Below, in pieces: positions 33,402 to 44,827 of a DNA stretch of 64,000 bases (position 1 is its first letter; every line of letters begins with the position of its first letter). The stretch spans positions 16,312,746 to 16,376,745 of the forward strand of contig NC_092354.1 in NCBI RefSeq assembly GCF_963676685.1, in the 5' to 3' direction. The position numbers and the translations under genes are program-made. The DNA is from Mytilus edulis (taxonomy: Eukaryota; Mollusca; Bivalvia; Mytilida; Mytilidae). Under the pieces are notes generated by a model. That model was not told the DNA's origin, did not search any database, and was given only the letters and a program-made list of their open reading frames with translations.

Positions 33402-33535
33402 CGACTATTGCAACCTTGTAACATGCTACAAAAACACCTCCGACTGTACCGCGGACGAGTTCATAACCACGGTTGAAAACAATTCCCCAGCATGGTACAG
33501 CTACACGTCTGCATCAAAAGTAGACATTTGTGGAA
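33402..33535 (+). CDS. Cysteine-rich exon C (second half of the domain)
   Basis: 134 nt, acceptor ttattttgcag, donor GGAA|gtatgt, phase 2 to 1, reading DYCNLVTCYKNTSDCTADEF ... NNSPAWYSYT ... KVDICG. It joins exon A2 before it and exon A3 after it in frame. Four cysteines, one Trp and an N-glycosylation site (NTS) indicate an extracellular domain. Family not recognised. Confidence 0.72.
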
Positions 33536-33649
33536 GTATGTATTTTTATTTTGAATTTTTCATAAGTTTTGCTACTACATTGTTTATAGAAATAGCACAT
33601 TTATGTCATTGATTAAAATGGCATGGAGTGTATACACGCTGATGATTTA

Positions 33650-33864
33650 GCATACTGTGGATTTATTCGTTTTTGTGGGTACCAATTTTCGTGGATTACA
33701 CAAACCGTGCATTTAAGTTGTTATGTGATTTCGTGGTTCTACAAAATAAAGATACAATTTAAAATAATTTTGTATTTCGTTGAATAATTAATTCGTGGTT
33801 CATCTGTACCAAGGCAACCCATGAAAATTGGTATCTAATGAATAATAATGTATCCACAGTATGC
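33650..33864. mobile_element. 215-bp MITE with gcatactgtgga ends
   Basis: Perfect 12-bp terminal inverted repeat: gcatactgtgga at 33,650-33,661 and its complement at 33,853-33,864. Interior pairs such as gtaccaattttcgtgg with ccatgaaaattggtatc make it foldable. Confidence 0.88.
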
Positions 33865-34452
33865 AATATCAAGTAGAGTACAAACAGCCACAGTTTCTTT
33901 GTAGACAAATGTAACATCATATTTTTAAAACTCATCTTTATTTCATTATTTAATATGATATGACATGTACAAATGCAGTTTAGTAGACGAATGTGTCGGT
34001 CTTTAGAACAAAAATATTCACAAAACCATACAGTTTTGATGTTTAAATCAGAATTAAGTTAACCGAAGTATCTAGTTTTTAATACCCATTAAATTTCAGT
34101 AACAACAGTGGATTACCTATGTCATGATCTAAATAAAAGCATAAAAAAGATATAAAAGGAAAATCAAACTGATTTTAACAAAGAGCTAACACCGATTAGT
34201 CACCAATAAATGACTCCGAGCAGACACAACAATAAACGACTAAAAAAGAATGCAGAAAGCACACTCGGGTGCCAATTACCTAGTATATATCTGTACAATG
34301 TTTAAACTTATGTTACTATTCAACTGAATATTCTTTATACCATAAGTGTACATGCTATTTAATATCAAATAACTAAATCCTTGATGTCATATAGAACTTA
34401 AAAAAAAACAGAAGGTAAAGTTGCCTTGCTTAAAGGTTCGTTCTTCTTCCAG

Positions 34453-34555
34453 CTGCCTGTACCGATGAAGAAATTATTGATCCAATAGCTCAAGTTTGCA
34501 TTATTGCCTATTTTTCTGCATTATATACTGCTTCTGATGATTTTGCGAAATGCAC
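34453..34555 (+). CDS. Cysteine-rich exon A3
   Basis: 103 nt, acceptor ttcttccag, donor TGCAC|gtaagt, phase 1 to 2, reading ACTDEEIIDPIAQVCI ... DDFAKC. It is close to exon A1 (ACTD, I-x-P-I-A-Q) and follows exon C in phase. The next C-type exon is not visible in the following 2 kb, so the gene is either incomplete, split by the adjacent tandem array, or a decaying copy. Confidence 0.7.
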
Positions 34556-34791
34556 GTAAGTTTTCTGTCTTCAGTATTTCTCCCTGTTATCTGCCAATTG
34601 GAAGTTAGTCTCCCTTTATTATTTCTTTTTATTCTGATACAAAATTAAACTGAAAAATTGATTGGAAGCTGTCACATTGTTTTCATTTAAAACAATCTAC
34701 AAAGTCTACTCAATGACAGTTGTTTTACACTCGCTCTTTGGTAATATACGTTTGATTTGTACGTTTTTGGTGTTTTTTTCCTACTTGAATG

Positions 34792-35457
34792 TACCCTAGT
34801 TTAAACCTCGGTATTTATTGTCATACCTTTTCATTGCAGGGCAATCACAGATATAAATAATATTACCGTGAATAAGGGTCACTGAGTTAACCTTAGTTTA
34901 GACCTCGGTATTTGTTTTCATACTTTCATTGCAGGGCAATCACAGATATAATATTACCGTGTATAAGGGTCACTGAGTTTACCTTAGTTTAGACCTCGGT
35001 ATTTGTTTTCATACTTTCATTGCAGGGCAATCACAGATATAATATTACCGTGTATAAGGGTCACTGAGTTTACCTTAGTTTAGACCTCGGTATTTGTTTT
35101 CATACTTTCATTGCAGGGCAATCACAGATATAATATTACCGTGTATAAGGGTCACTGAATTTACCTTAGTTTAGACCTCGGTATTTGTTTTCATACGTTC
35201 ATTGCAGGGCAATCACAGATATAATATTACCGTGTATAAGGGTCACTGAATTTACCTTAGTTTAGACCTCGGTATTTGTTTTCATACTTTCATTGCAGGG
35301 CAATCACAGATATAATATTACCGTGTATAAGGGTCACTGAGTTAACCTTAGTTTAGACCTCGGTATTTGTTTTCATACTTTCATTGCAGGGCAATCACAG
35401 ATATAATATTACCGTGTATAAGGGTCACTGAATTTACCTTAGTTTAGACCTCGGTAT
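34792..35457 (+). repeat. 91-bp tandem array, about seven units
   Basis: The anchor gggtcactga recurs at 34,876 and then every 91 bp to 35,422. Each unit contains ttagtttagacctcggtat, tttcattgcagggcaatcac and attaccgtgtataagggt. Units 2-7 are almost identical; the first is diverged and a few bases longer. Every unit carries a splice-acceptor-like tract (ttttcatactttcattgcag). Confidence 0.95.
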
Positions 35458-35807
35458 AATTTTGTCATTTTTAAGCGGATGTTTGGCTAGCCATAAAACC
35501 AGGTCCAAACTGTACCAAATGTTGAATATGGCAGTTATTTTCTATTTATGTTACATTTGGCGTTTGTTTTTTGTAGGAGTTTTTCTGTTGTCTTTTATAC
35601 AGGATGATATGGTTCCGTTTGTTCTGGTTTGTGACTGAGATAATTTCGTTTTATCGATTTTTGACTATTTAAAAGCGGTATGCTACTGCTGTTTTATAAA
35701 TCAAGTGGCTGTATATTATACTTTGTTTTAGAAGGTCGTGAGATGTAAACAACATTGTCATTCTTATTGTATATTTTCACATTTTCACAATTTAATCGAT
35801 TTGTTGT

Positions 35808-36020
35808 GATCTAAGCGTCACTGATGAGTCTTATGCAAACGAAACGCGCGTCTGACGTATTAAATTATAACCCTGGTACCTTTAATAACTATTGACACTG
35901 CTGATGGACGTTTCGTCCCCGAGCGTATCACCAGCCCAGTAGTCAGCACTTCGGTGTTGACATGAATATCAATTGCATGGTCATTTTCATAAATTTCCAA
36001 TTATAATCCTGGTACTTTTG
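35808..36020 (-). repeat. Dispersed repeat R1, reverse copy
   Basis: Contains aagcgtcactgatgagtct, cgaaacgcgcgtctgacgt, gacgtttcgtccccgagcg and agcccagtagtcagcacttc. Confidence 0.88.
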
Positions 36021-36334
36021 ATGACTATGTTCCTGTTTAACAATTAATTATTATCATATTTCGAGTTCGCATTTTTTTTTCTATCTATTGTCTGTGTGAA
36101 GAAAGATAACTCTATTTTCCTAACGTTTACATAATTGTTTTAGATATTGTCTGTAAGACGAAAGATAATATGTTTTTCGAGTGGAAACATGTGTTTGGTA
36201 AAGGGAAGATAACCCAATTAATGTTTACATTTGACTGATACAACATTTAATACTAAATACATGTAATCGATCACACTAATTGAAGTATAACATATAAATA
36301 TTCCATATCTTTTGTATAATTTTGCTGCTGTATT

Positions 36335-36480
36335 TCGGAAATTTTTCAATAAAATTGAGAATGGACATGATGAATGTGCACGTGTCAAAGGGACAACAAC
36401 ACAACCATAGAGCCGAAGACCACCAATAGGTCTTAAATGTAGCAAGAAACTTTCGCACCCGGAAGAGTCCTTCAGCTGGC
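36335..36480 (-). repeat. Dispersed repeat R3, reverse copy
   Basis: The complement reads ggccagctgaaggactcttc, gggtgcgaaagtttcttgct, tggtcttcggctctatggtt and ccattctcaattttatt. Two overlapping minus-strand frames are repeat-derived. Confidence 0.75.
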
Positions 36481-36716
36481 CCATAAATACCTGTGTTTAA
36501 ACACCCCGGTAAAAACCCTACGAGACGACGTCGAGAGAATGAAATGTTCAGCTATGTCGATTCTCCAGTCATCTTTTGTTTGTATAACATGAATTGTAAA
36601 ACAGTATTAACATTTTTTAAAAGAATTATTAAATAATTTAAAATGAAGAGTAATATCTTAATGTATAAGCCTTATTATTATAGTATTTTTAGCAGACGGT
36701 TTAGAATTTTGATTGA

Positions 36717-37110
36717 TCAACTTGAGTCATCAAGGTCGGTGACTTCGTATACTGTGTCACGATTCTGATCCCAAGGCCGATTTGGATCGAATTCGCCATG
36801 TATTTCCACTGTTTCACCTGTTAATCGATTCGGAATATTTCCTGTGTACTGTAATTGATTACGAATATCGCCAGTGGTTTGCCTGGTCGATATCTGGCTC
36901 TGAGTATCGTCATTGGTGGAACACGTCTTTGTGATGTCACTAGTGGTCGATGATCGAACTTCTAAATAGTGATGGTTTTCATTTTCATTGTCTTCGTTTT
37001 GTTGATCTTGGTTGTAAATATGACTGTCTCTTTTTACATATGGAATCTCGTAAGTTTCTTGTTTATCCTCGGTCGATATCATTCGTCGAATTGAAGCTAT
37101 TATACCTGTG
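36717..37110 (-). CDS. Exon 3 of the adaptor-like gene (cytoplasmic tail)
   Basis: 394 nt, acceptor aaattctacag, stop TGA at 36,719-36,717. The joining codon is AA|C. Basic residues right after the membrane (SIRR) give a cytoplasmic orientation. The tail is Asn/Asp/Gln/Thr-rich and ends VYEVTDLDDSS. The frame is also open for 24 codons upstream of the acceptor, which is incidental. Confidence 0.78.
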
Positions 37111-40100
37111 CTGTAGAATTTGAATGTATATAAAAGATATATTACGAATTCAAAATATTTAGACGTACAATCGAACGACATAATCTGCTAGTTATATGAA
37201 TATATGCATACTGGTAATTAATTAAAGGTACTAATACATAAATAAAAATGACATACTATTAGAAAACAGTTTATAGATAGGAAGATGTGGTATGAGTGCC
37301 AATGAGGCACCTCTCCATTCAAGTCACAATTATAAAAGTTAGTCAGAATTATAAAAGTAAGTCACAATTATAAAAGTAAGTCACAATTATAAAAGTAAGT
37401 CACAGTTATAAAAGTAAGTCACAATTATAAAAGTAAGTCACAATTATAAAAGTAAGTCACAGATATAAAAGTAAAAAGGAAATCATAAAATTAAAAGGAA
37501 ATCATAAAAATACTACTATAGGTCAATATACGGTCTTTAACACAGCGCTAGGCTCACAACGAGCTATAAAGGGCCCCACAACTTACTAGTGTAAAACCAT
37601 TCAAACGAGAAAACCAACGGTCAAATCTATATAAAAAATGAGAAACGAGAAACACTTAGGACCACATATGCAGACGACAACCACTGAACATCAGGTTCCT
37701 GACTTAGGACAGGTGCAAACACATGTAGTGGGTTTCAACGTTTAAGTAGGTACCAACAGTTATCAAAGGTACATGAATTACAATTTAATACACCAGACGC
37801 GCGTTTTGTCGTCATAAAACTCATCAGTGACGCTCATATCAAAATATTTATAAAGCCAAACAAGTACAAAGTTGAAGGGCTTTAAGGATTCAAAATTCAA
37901 AAAAGTTGTGCTAAATACGGCTAAGATAATATATGCCTGGGATAAGAAAATCCTTAGTTTTTCGAAGTTAAAGTTAAGTTAACAGGAAATTTGTGACATA
38001 TCGAGAAAATATGTATTTTTCGACTGATTTCTATTATTCTATGTGGTTTAACTTTTCAAAGAGTTCATGGACTCCTCACTCTTTAATATTCGAGTGTCAC
38101 TGATGAATATTTTGTAGATTAAGCGATAGGTCCGGATAACGAAATTGTAAGCCTGGTATATACGAGTTTATTTATATGATTTAGTACTAAACAGAAGATG
38201 TATATATTTAAATATATTTTGTATATGTTTAGACCGTTGGCCTTTCATTTCCAATGGTTTTACAATAGTCATATTTGGGGTTCCTTTATAGATTCCTGTT
38301 GATTGAGAGCCAAGGTTCCGTGTTGAAGATAACATTTAGACCAATAATGGTGGAAAGTTGTCTCATTGGCACATAATCCACATCTACTTATATCTATTTA
38401 AATCAAAATACTATTGTAAGTAGTGTTTAGAGGTTCCAGATATATCAATTACTAGACAGTTTACTTACTATGTTTTGTTTTTATTTGTTTTGTGATTTTC
38501 TTTTGAGGGGGAGAAGGAGAGTTGATATAAGATAAGAATAGAAAATATGACTGTAAATGAGACATCATCAAACAGAGTACATATTGCTAGGATTTAAACA
38601 AATAATGATTAATAAGTTTCTCAATATTTTCCGTGTTAATGTCTATGCCACATTTTTGGTGGAACAAAAATTCTAAATATCATCAAATTTATAATTTTGA
38701 TGATGAGTAAAACAATCGACAAGTATTAATTCTTTCGCTTTTCATATTCTATCGTGTGCAGCAACAACTACTAGAACATTTTTCAAATTAAAAAAACTCT
38801 CATGTAAACAAGTTGTAGAAAATACATCGTTGTTTTCTGTAGTTTTTAAGCAGGTGATAATTTTTCAACAAGCTTTTTTAATACCTGTAAAGTGTTCGTA
38901 CTTACTTTGTTTCAAGATAGATGTATAGTATAATGACAAATATAGCTAGGGTAGCAATTCCAGCCACTGAACCCCAGAGGATAATGAAAATGTCAACTCC
39001 ATCGTTTACTGTGACGCCTGCAATGACAATTTATTTGTATACGTTTGGAACTATATACAAAGTCAGAAGCACAGACCATCCGGTTTCGGCATGATAGATG
39101 AATAACAATTCAAACGAAGAAAACCAACAGTGTGAATAATGTACAAAACAACAAATAGGTTTTGAACATGTATACAGTATCACACGACAGCCACGAATTA
39201 CACGATCATGCTAGTCAATAGGCTTATAAAGAATACTGAGGTGTTAAAAGGATTGCACCCAACCCTCTCATTTACCTTTGGACAGTTGTTATAGCACAAC
39301 ATCATATCAAACTTCAAACAGTTGTGAAAAAAGGATTAACTCATCAGATGTACAACAAGTATTTTAAGTTTAAATTCTGGCTCAGGGTGTCGGTCTAGTA
39401 CAAAGTAGCGTTAATATGTACATGTATGTCACATTGACATTTTCTCGTTCTGAAGATGCATTATGACTTTAACCAGTCATTCATCATCACCATCATCATC
39501 AAAACATTTAAACAACTAATTTCGGTTTTTTTTTATAGCTGACTTTGCAGTTTTGGCTTTGCTCATTTTTGAAGGCCGTACGGTGACCTATAGTTGTTAA
39601 TTTCTGTGTAATTGTGGTCTATTGTGGAGATTTGTCTCATTGGCAATCATACCTCATCTTCTTATTCATATTAACAACTCAAAATAAAGACTTTAGACAC
39701 AAAGTTCCGATCTGAGAGTGATCACAGTTACGTACTGAAAGCTAGTTAAAAGCTGATAACAACAACATTGCATGCATCCCGAGTTAAAAATCAATTAGTT
39801 CATACATGCAATTGGTTTAACGTAAACAATAACAATGTACATGTATTCAATAAGACCTGATTGTACCAATAGCATTTTAAATCCTATATAAATAAAAAGT
39901 CCAAAGAACGAATATATATATGTATATTTACCTACTATTCTATTATTTATTCCCTGTAGCTTTGTTCGCATTAATTGTACTTATTGTGTTATTGTTATCA
40001 CATGCGACAATATATTTAAATTTAAATAAATAAATCTTTCCGCATTCTTTATAATTGTACATTTTTTTACTTTAAACAACAACTCGCCTTCTTCCTGAAA

Positions 40101-41648
40101 TATTACAGGACACGAGGAAGCTATCAAACCAAGAGTTCCAAATGGTGAAGTTGAAACAATGAGTTGGTTGACCGTTATGGAAAACCGTTTCACAAATGAT
40201 ATCGGATATGCTCCTTACGTCGTAACGACAATTCCCTTCCCTTTCATGAATGTGACCTACCGAATAATGCATTTTACCGGATTTGTTAAAACCTAAGCAA
40301 CATGACGGGTGCAACATGCGGAGAAGTATCTACTTACCTTTCCAGACCACTTGAGATCACGCTTAGTTTTTGGTGGGGTTCGTGTTGCTTATTATTTAGT
40401 TTTCTGTGTTTTGTCATGTGTTCTATTAATTGTCTGTTTTTTATCTTTCATTCTAGCCATGGCGTTGTCAGTTCATTTTCGATTTATGAGTTTGACTGTC
40501 CCTCTGGTATCTTTTGTCCCTATTTTGTTGCTATAGTCATTTGTAAGATTGCACACGTTATACTTGTTACACTATTATTTAATGTAAATGCAAAAATTTC
40601 AACCTTGTATCTTCTTTATGAAATATTGACTCATTATTTTAAACCAGCTTTTTTGGCTGTTTGTATATATCTTTGAAATCGATTTTTTTTTTACTTCTAA
40701 AAATCATACACAAAGAAAATAAATCTTTATGAAATAAATAAATCGTGACACAATTTTTTTTTCTTCTGAATACATTATTTTCACGTTAAGGACATTTTCC
40801 ATATGGCTGTTGATAAATGTTGTTTCCGCAGAGCATTTCTAGATTAGATTTTACAACGCGATTTGTTTTTGGATTTAATCAGTTTAGACGAATTGGCATC
40901 ATTTAAATATACATATTTTGTGTTCTTTTCTTGTCTATGATGGAAATCCAATATCCTTCTTTTCTTTAAGTCATTAAATGTTTTTGATGGACGATAACAT
41001 TCGGCAGTTCATTGGTAATGGCTTCGTGTCCTTGTGTATGATATTGCACGCGTGACGTGTCTGTGTGTATGATATTGCACACGTCACATGTATGTGTGTA
41101 TGATATTGCACACGTCACGTGTTGGTGGTGTTTTAAACAGGTACACATTACTATAACTGTTGAGGAAGTATTTACCCTCAAAATATGTTATCTATTACCA
41201 AAGATTTAAAGTATGGCACATTTATTAAGTGCAAATGTCAGTAAAAACCATTTTCTTAATCTCGTCTATTAGTACTACTCATGAAGCAGGGTACACTCAT
41301 ATGTCCGTCAATCTAAATATATACACGTTTCCAAAATATGGATAGAAGTTTAACTCGGTCGTTCCACGTGGCGTGTACATTATCATACATTATAAATTGT
41401 CAGGCAAAATATTTTTTAAAGATATTATGAAAGCGGCAGTTGCATTAAATCAAATAATTGGAACCAAAAATGTACTCTTAGTATAAATCACATTGAACAT
41501 ATCTGGGAGAGTTGTGAATTAAAGTATATCTTACAATTCCGAACAATAGAAACTGTTTTCTTGCTAACTAACCATTAAAAAATGATAGTCAATACATACC
41601 TAGCACTGGTGCAAAAATCACTAACGATATAAAAGTCCACAGTAGCAT
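36717..41648 (-). CDS. Small single-pass membrane protein with tyrosine-rich tail, adaptor-like
   Basis: Join on the minus strand: 41648-41600, 39017-38906, 37110-36717; 555 nt, 184 aa. Exon 1 gives a signal peptide (MLLWTFISLVIFAPVLG). Exon 2 follows with only about eight residues (VTVNDGVD) before a 26-residue hydrophobic helix (about 26-51, ending LYIYLE). Exon 3 gives a 130-residue polar tail with tyrosines at 74, 78, 86, 102, 142 and 175 in contexts YEIP, YVKR, YNQD, YLEV, YTGN and YEVT. The layout (no ectodomain, membrane helix with an acidic residue at its outer edge, phosphorylatable tail) recalls immune adaptors of the DAP10/DAP12 type, without a canonical ITAM. Intron 1 is phase 1, so ectodomain exons could have been lost or overlooked. 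Family not recognised. Confidence 0.72.
37281..37745 (+). repeat. Dispersed repeat R2 interrupted by a 19-bp minisatellite
   Basis: Starts aggaagatgtggtatgagtg and ends gttcctgacttaggacaggt. Between 37,320 and 37,472 about eight copies of a 19-bp unit (aagtcacaattataaaagt) have expanded where other R2 copies have a single short segment. Confidence 0.9.
37750..37990 (+). repeat. Dispersed repeat R1
   Basis: Begins cagttatcaaaggtac and contains caccagacgcgcgttttgtc, actcatcagtgacgctcata, gttgtgctaaatacggctaa and gataagaaaatccttagttt. A short reverse remnant follows at about 38,085-38,160. Confidence 0.88.
38906..39017 (-). CDS. Exon 2 of the adaptor-like gene (transmembrane helix)
   Basis: 112 nt, acceptor tgtcattgcag, donor ACAAA|gtaagt, phase 1 to 2. 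Reads GVTVNDGVDIFIILWGS followed by VAGIATLAIFVIILYIYLET. Clear membrane segment. Confidence 0.8.
39100..39365 (+). repeat. Dispersed repeat R2, distal part
   Basis: Contains acaattcaaacgaagaaaac, cacacgacagccacgaatta, tgcacccaaccctctcattt and ttggacagttgttatagcac, the distal half of the family as seen at 7,740-7,930. Confidence 0.7.
39520..39662 (-). repeat. Dispersed repeat R2, reverse copy
   Basis: The complement contains gaagatgaggtatgattgcc, aatgagacaaatctccacaa, aacaactataggtcaccgta and cggccttcaaaaatgagcaa. Confidence 0.88.
40085..40560 (-). repeat. Dispersed repeat R4, long copy in intron 1 of the adaptor-like gene
   Basis: The minus strand carries gttgcacccgtcatgttgct, ggtaggtcacattcatgaaa, gggaagggaattgtcgttac, catatccgatatcatttgtg and ccatttggaactcttggttt. 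These match 56,880-57,020. The plus-strand distal part (agccatggcgttgtcagttc, cctctggtatcttttgtccc) matches 32,990-33,100. Several open frames on both strands belong to the repeat and are not exons. Confidence 0.85.
41033..41125. repeat. Three-unit tandem repeat (about 32 bp)
   Basis: gtgtatgatattgcac is repeated three times, each followed by cgtgacgtg or cgtcacrtgt. A 71-codon minus-strand frame reads through it and is repetitive. Confidence 0.85.
41600..41648 (-). CDS. Exon 1 of the adaptor-like gene (signal peptide)
   Basis: ATG at 41,648, donor GCTAG|gtatgt, phase 1. An ATG seven bases upstream is in another frame and stops within 12 codons. The peptide is strongly hydrophobic (LLWTFISLVIFAPVL) and fits a cleavable signal. 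Confidence 0.7.
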
Positions 41649-42349
41649 TTTATCATTTTTTGTTCAAATAAACCGTAGTATATGAGATTTGTAAAAGTAA
41701 ACATTCAAGAAAGTAACCAGTGACCCAATTCCTTTGTCCACAAAAACTTCACCTGTTCGTGTTTACATTTATCAGCGAACGATTTGAATAGATTATTTTT
41801 TTGTTGATTGCATTATAATACGTTATTCAGATTGACTACACGGCATTCTCGCGGTATTCCTTAATCAATTTCATTACACATTAAAACGTATCATTCATGA
41901 TGACACGAGGTCCAACAATAAAGTGCACAGGAAAACTTGATAAAAACTTGATAAAAATCGTGTGTTCATGATCTTAGCCAAATAATGTAATTATAAGTAT
42001 TAAATACTTCTTTTTATAACTTCCTCGCTTCATACAAAATGTTCTTCGGTCAACGCTTTCACACCCCAATGAAGTTCCAAAAGAAGCATTCAATTCTGAA
42101 ATAATATACTTATTACGTTTGATTCATACTATTTCATTTACAAATTATATACTCAGTCAAAGAGTTGTTAACAGAAAAGGTAAATTTAACGTAAAAAAAT
42201 CCTAAGGTGGTACATGCATTTGTGGCACTTCAAAAAGATAACTCTGTTAAAATCCAAAACGTTTCAGGCTCTATTGTTAAGTCAATAAAGCTTTTTAATG
42301 ATCAAAATTAGTGAGTTTTTTTTTTAAAGTGCTATATCCCAGTAAGCAA

Positions 42350-42490
42350 TCCAACGTTGACATTACGTTGTGACAACGTAATTTTTTGGACTCTAAGGCA
42401 CGTGCTGACAACCATCTACATAACGTTGGCACAACGTAATTTGTGACGTAATTTATTACCTTCAAAATACGTTGTAACAACGTCGCATCA
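42350..42490. repeat. Cluster of ACGTTG/CAACGT palindromes
   Basis: Five or six copies of motifs like tacgttgtgacaacgtaa, taacgttggcacaacgtaat and tacgttgtaacaacgtc lie within 140 bp, each an imperfect dyad. Confidence 0.75.
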
Positions 42491-42864
42491 AAACTGTAAA
42501 TGTTCCTTGTCCTCATTTGATTGATAGGAGCAATAAAATTCCATTGAAGAAGTACACAGGGTCTATATCTTATTCCTTTCACCCGTTTGAAGTTGTAAAT
42601 TTTAAAATGTAGGAATGATGGACACAATGTCGATATGTGCTAAACTTCCAAACTGCCAGCTGTGTATAATATAGTCACAAAAGTTGTTTTTTTACCTTTT
42701 TGCCAGGTTTCAATATCAAATGTATTTTTGTCCAATTCATGTTTCACACAGCTGTTACAGTGATAGTTTTAATATTCGCAATACTGGAGTAATTTAAAAG
42801 ATGTACACATTTCCATTTCACAAAAGCAACTTTCTTTGAAAAAAATTAACACATAAACTATTCA

Positions 42865-42965
42865 AAAAGAGAGAATTTTTATGATGGCCAATGAGACAAC
42901 CCTCCATCCTAAAATACAATATTGATGATGTTAGCTAACTGTACAGCCTTCAACATGTTCAACAT
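42865..42965 (+). repeat. Dispersed repeat R2 fragment
   Basis: gatggccaatgagacaaccc, ccatcctaaaata and gtacagccttcaacatgttc, a diverged R2 copy. Confidence 0.65.
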
Positions 42966-43179
42966 GACACTTTGGTGCATGCTGTAACTTCTGAATGTTT
43001 AGGGTTATTAGACCATGTAGACTATAGATGGTGGAATTTCTAGAATATAGATTTCTCTTTAAAGAAGGAAAGATTTTTTATTGAAATACAACAAACTACC
43101 ACATATACCTCAACATCTACTGTAGATTCATTCAGCTGGATTCACTACACAATGACAGAAGAATGGAAAAAGGCAAAAA

Positions 43180-43268
43180 GCTGACTGTCTAGGTGACCTT
43201 CTGCCGTTGTCTGTTCTATGGTTGGATTGCTGTCTCATTGACACATTACCCATTTCTATTCTCAATTT
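43180..43268 (+). repeat. Dispersed repeat R3, 3' part
   Basis: aggtgaccttctgccgttgt, ctatggttggattgctgtct, cccatttctattctcaattt. Confidence 0.85.
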
Positions 43269-44827
43269 TACAAATATATGTTCTACACAACTTATACACA
43301 TTTCTAAAAATATCCCAAATGAAGAAAATACCTAACATTTAATCAAACTAACTATTGCTTTTTTTCCCATTGACCAACTAGAGATAGACCTATCCAAAAG
43401 TTAAGACTCCTTTTTTCTTAACTATTAACCAATAAAAAAATAATGGTATGTTTCTGATTTTTTTTAAATTTTATTCCAAATTTTAGTCTTTTCTTGGTTG
43501 TATATATACATGACATTCCAAGTTTTAATTTATTGCCCCCTAATTAGCTGGTCTTGTGTTGGTTTCCGGTCTCTGAAAAAAAATCATAAATTATAAAATA
43601 CTAGAATTTAATTCAATAATAATTAAATTCAGTTATTGTAATTATATAACTTGGTTTGCCTATTATTGATTTAAATTGACGGTGTGTTCGATTCATTTTA
43701 TATTGGTCACTTTAATATGCTAATTAGTTTAGCCCGCGAAATGTTAGTCCGTGTAATTTACCTCGTGTGGTTTGGTCATTTGGATTCAAACCTTACACGG
43801 AGCTTGACTAAAGCTATAGAATTTAAAACACAGAAGAAAAGATGAGTATTCTTTTTTAGTTTTAGAATTAAGCAACATTTTATAAAAAATAATAGCTCAA
43901 CAATTTAAACTGTTAATCTTGTTTTTCTTTCTTAAATAATTTTAACTTTGTTAAATGCTTTAAATAGTCGTGAAATTTTTCTTTGGTGTTATAACTGAAT
44001 TTAAATTCTATCATTGCGTAAATTGTCAATCTTTTCTTGTATTTTATTTTATATTTATATTTGTAAATTGAGTAGATGGTTATACTTATTGTGCGAGTTG
44101 TTATATCTAATTGTTTAACTGTCTTAATACGCTAATGAACATTTACCATGTTATTTATTCTTAATCCAAATCCAAATCTTGCAGAACGAAGTAACCGGTG
44201 AGTAAGCAACATATTAAATTCAACATAAATGTATATATAAATTCTTTTTAGTCCTCAATATCTATGAAACATGTGCCACTGGACATAAAGTAAACAATCT
44301 ATGAATCTAGGTATGGCAACGAATGCTAATCACATTCAATGCATTTTGAACTTCAGTCCTGAATGAGATTGGTTTACATATTTCACTGTATATATATTGT
44401 AACCGATATACAAATATGAATTTACTTTACTTTTATAAATACAAGTATTTTAATACAGTGATCTGACATAATTATTTGTTTGAAATTTCTGGAATAAGAA
44501 TAATGTTATATTATTTTCATTGTTTTTCAGTGCAACAGGTATTTTAGTCCAGTAGAATAATTGTTAAAAGGTTGTTGTTTATAATCATTCACTATACAAG
44601 CTATATAAGAATAAGAATATTTCATTAAATGTTAATGAAAAGAGAACATTCTAAAACGATCATGACAATACAAAGACAGATGACATATTTCAAATCTTTT
44701 CTTGGATTTTAATAAGAAGGGCACGTGGCAAACGATTAAGTGAAAATACCCAAGCATCATGTTGAATTAAACTTATCCAATAAACAATTTAATTGTCTTT
44801 TGATCTTTACTAATTGAGTAGTTGATA

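Noticed and set aside
34792-35457. CRISPR-like regular repeats
   Set aside because: Contiguous tandem units without spacers in a eukaryotic genome.
40072-40676. Open frames on both strands that could be an ectodomain exon of the adaptor-like gene
   Set aside because: The same sequences recur at 32,880-33,200 and 56,690-57,990; they are dispersed repeat R4, and no acceptor/donor pair in phase 1 was found.
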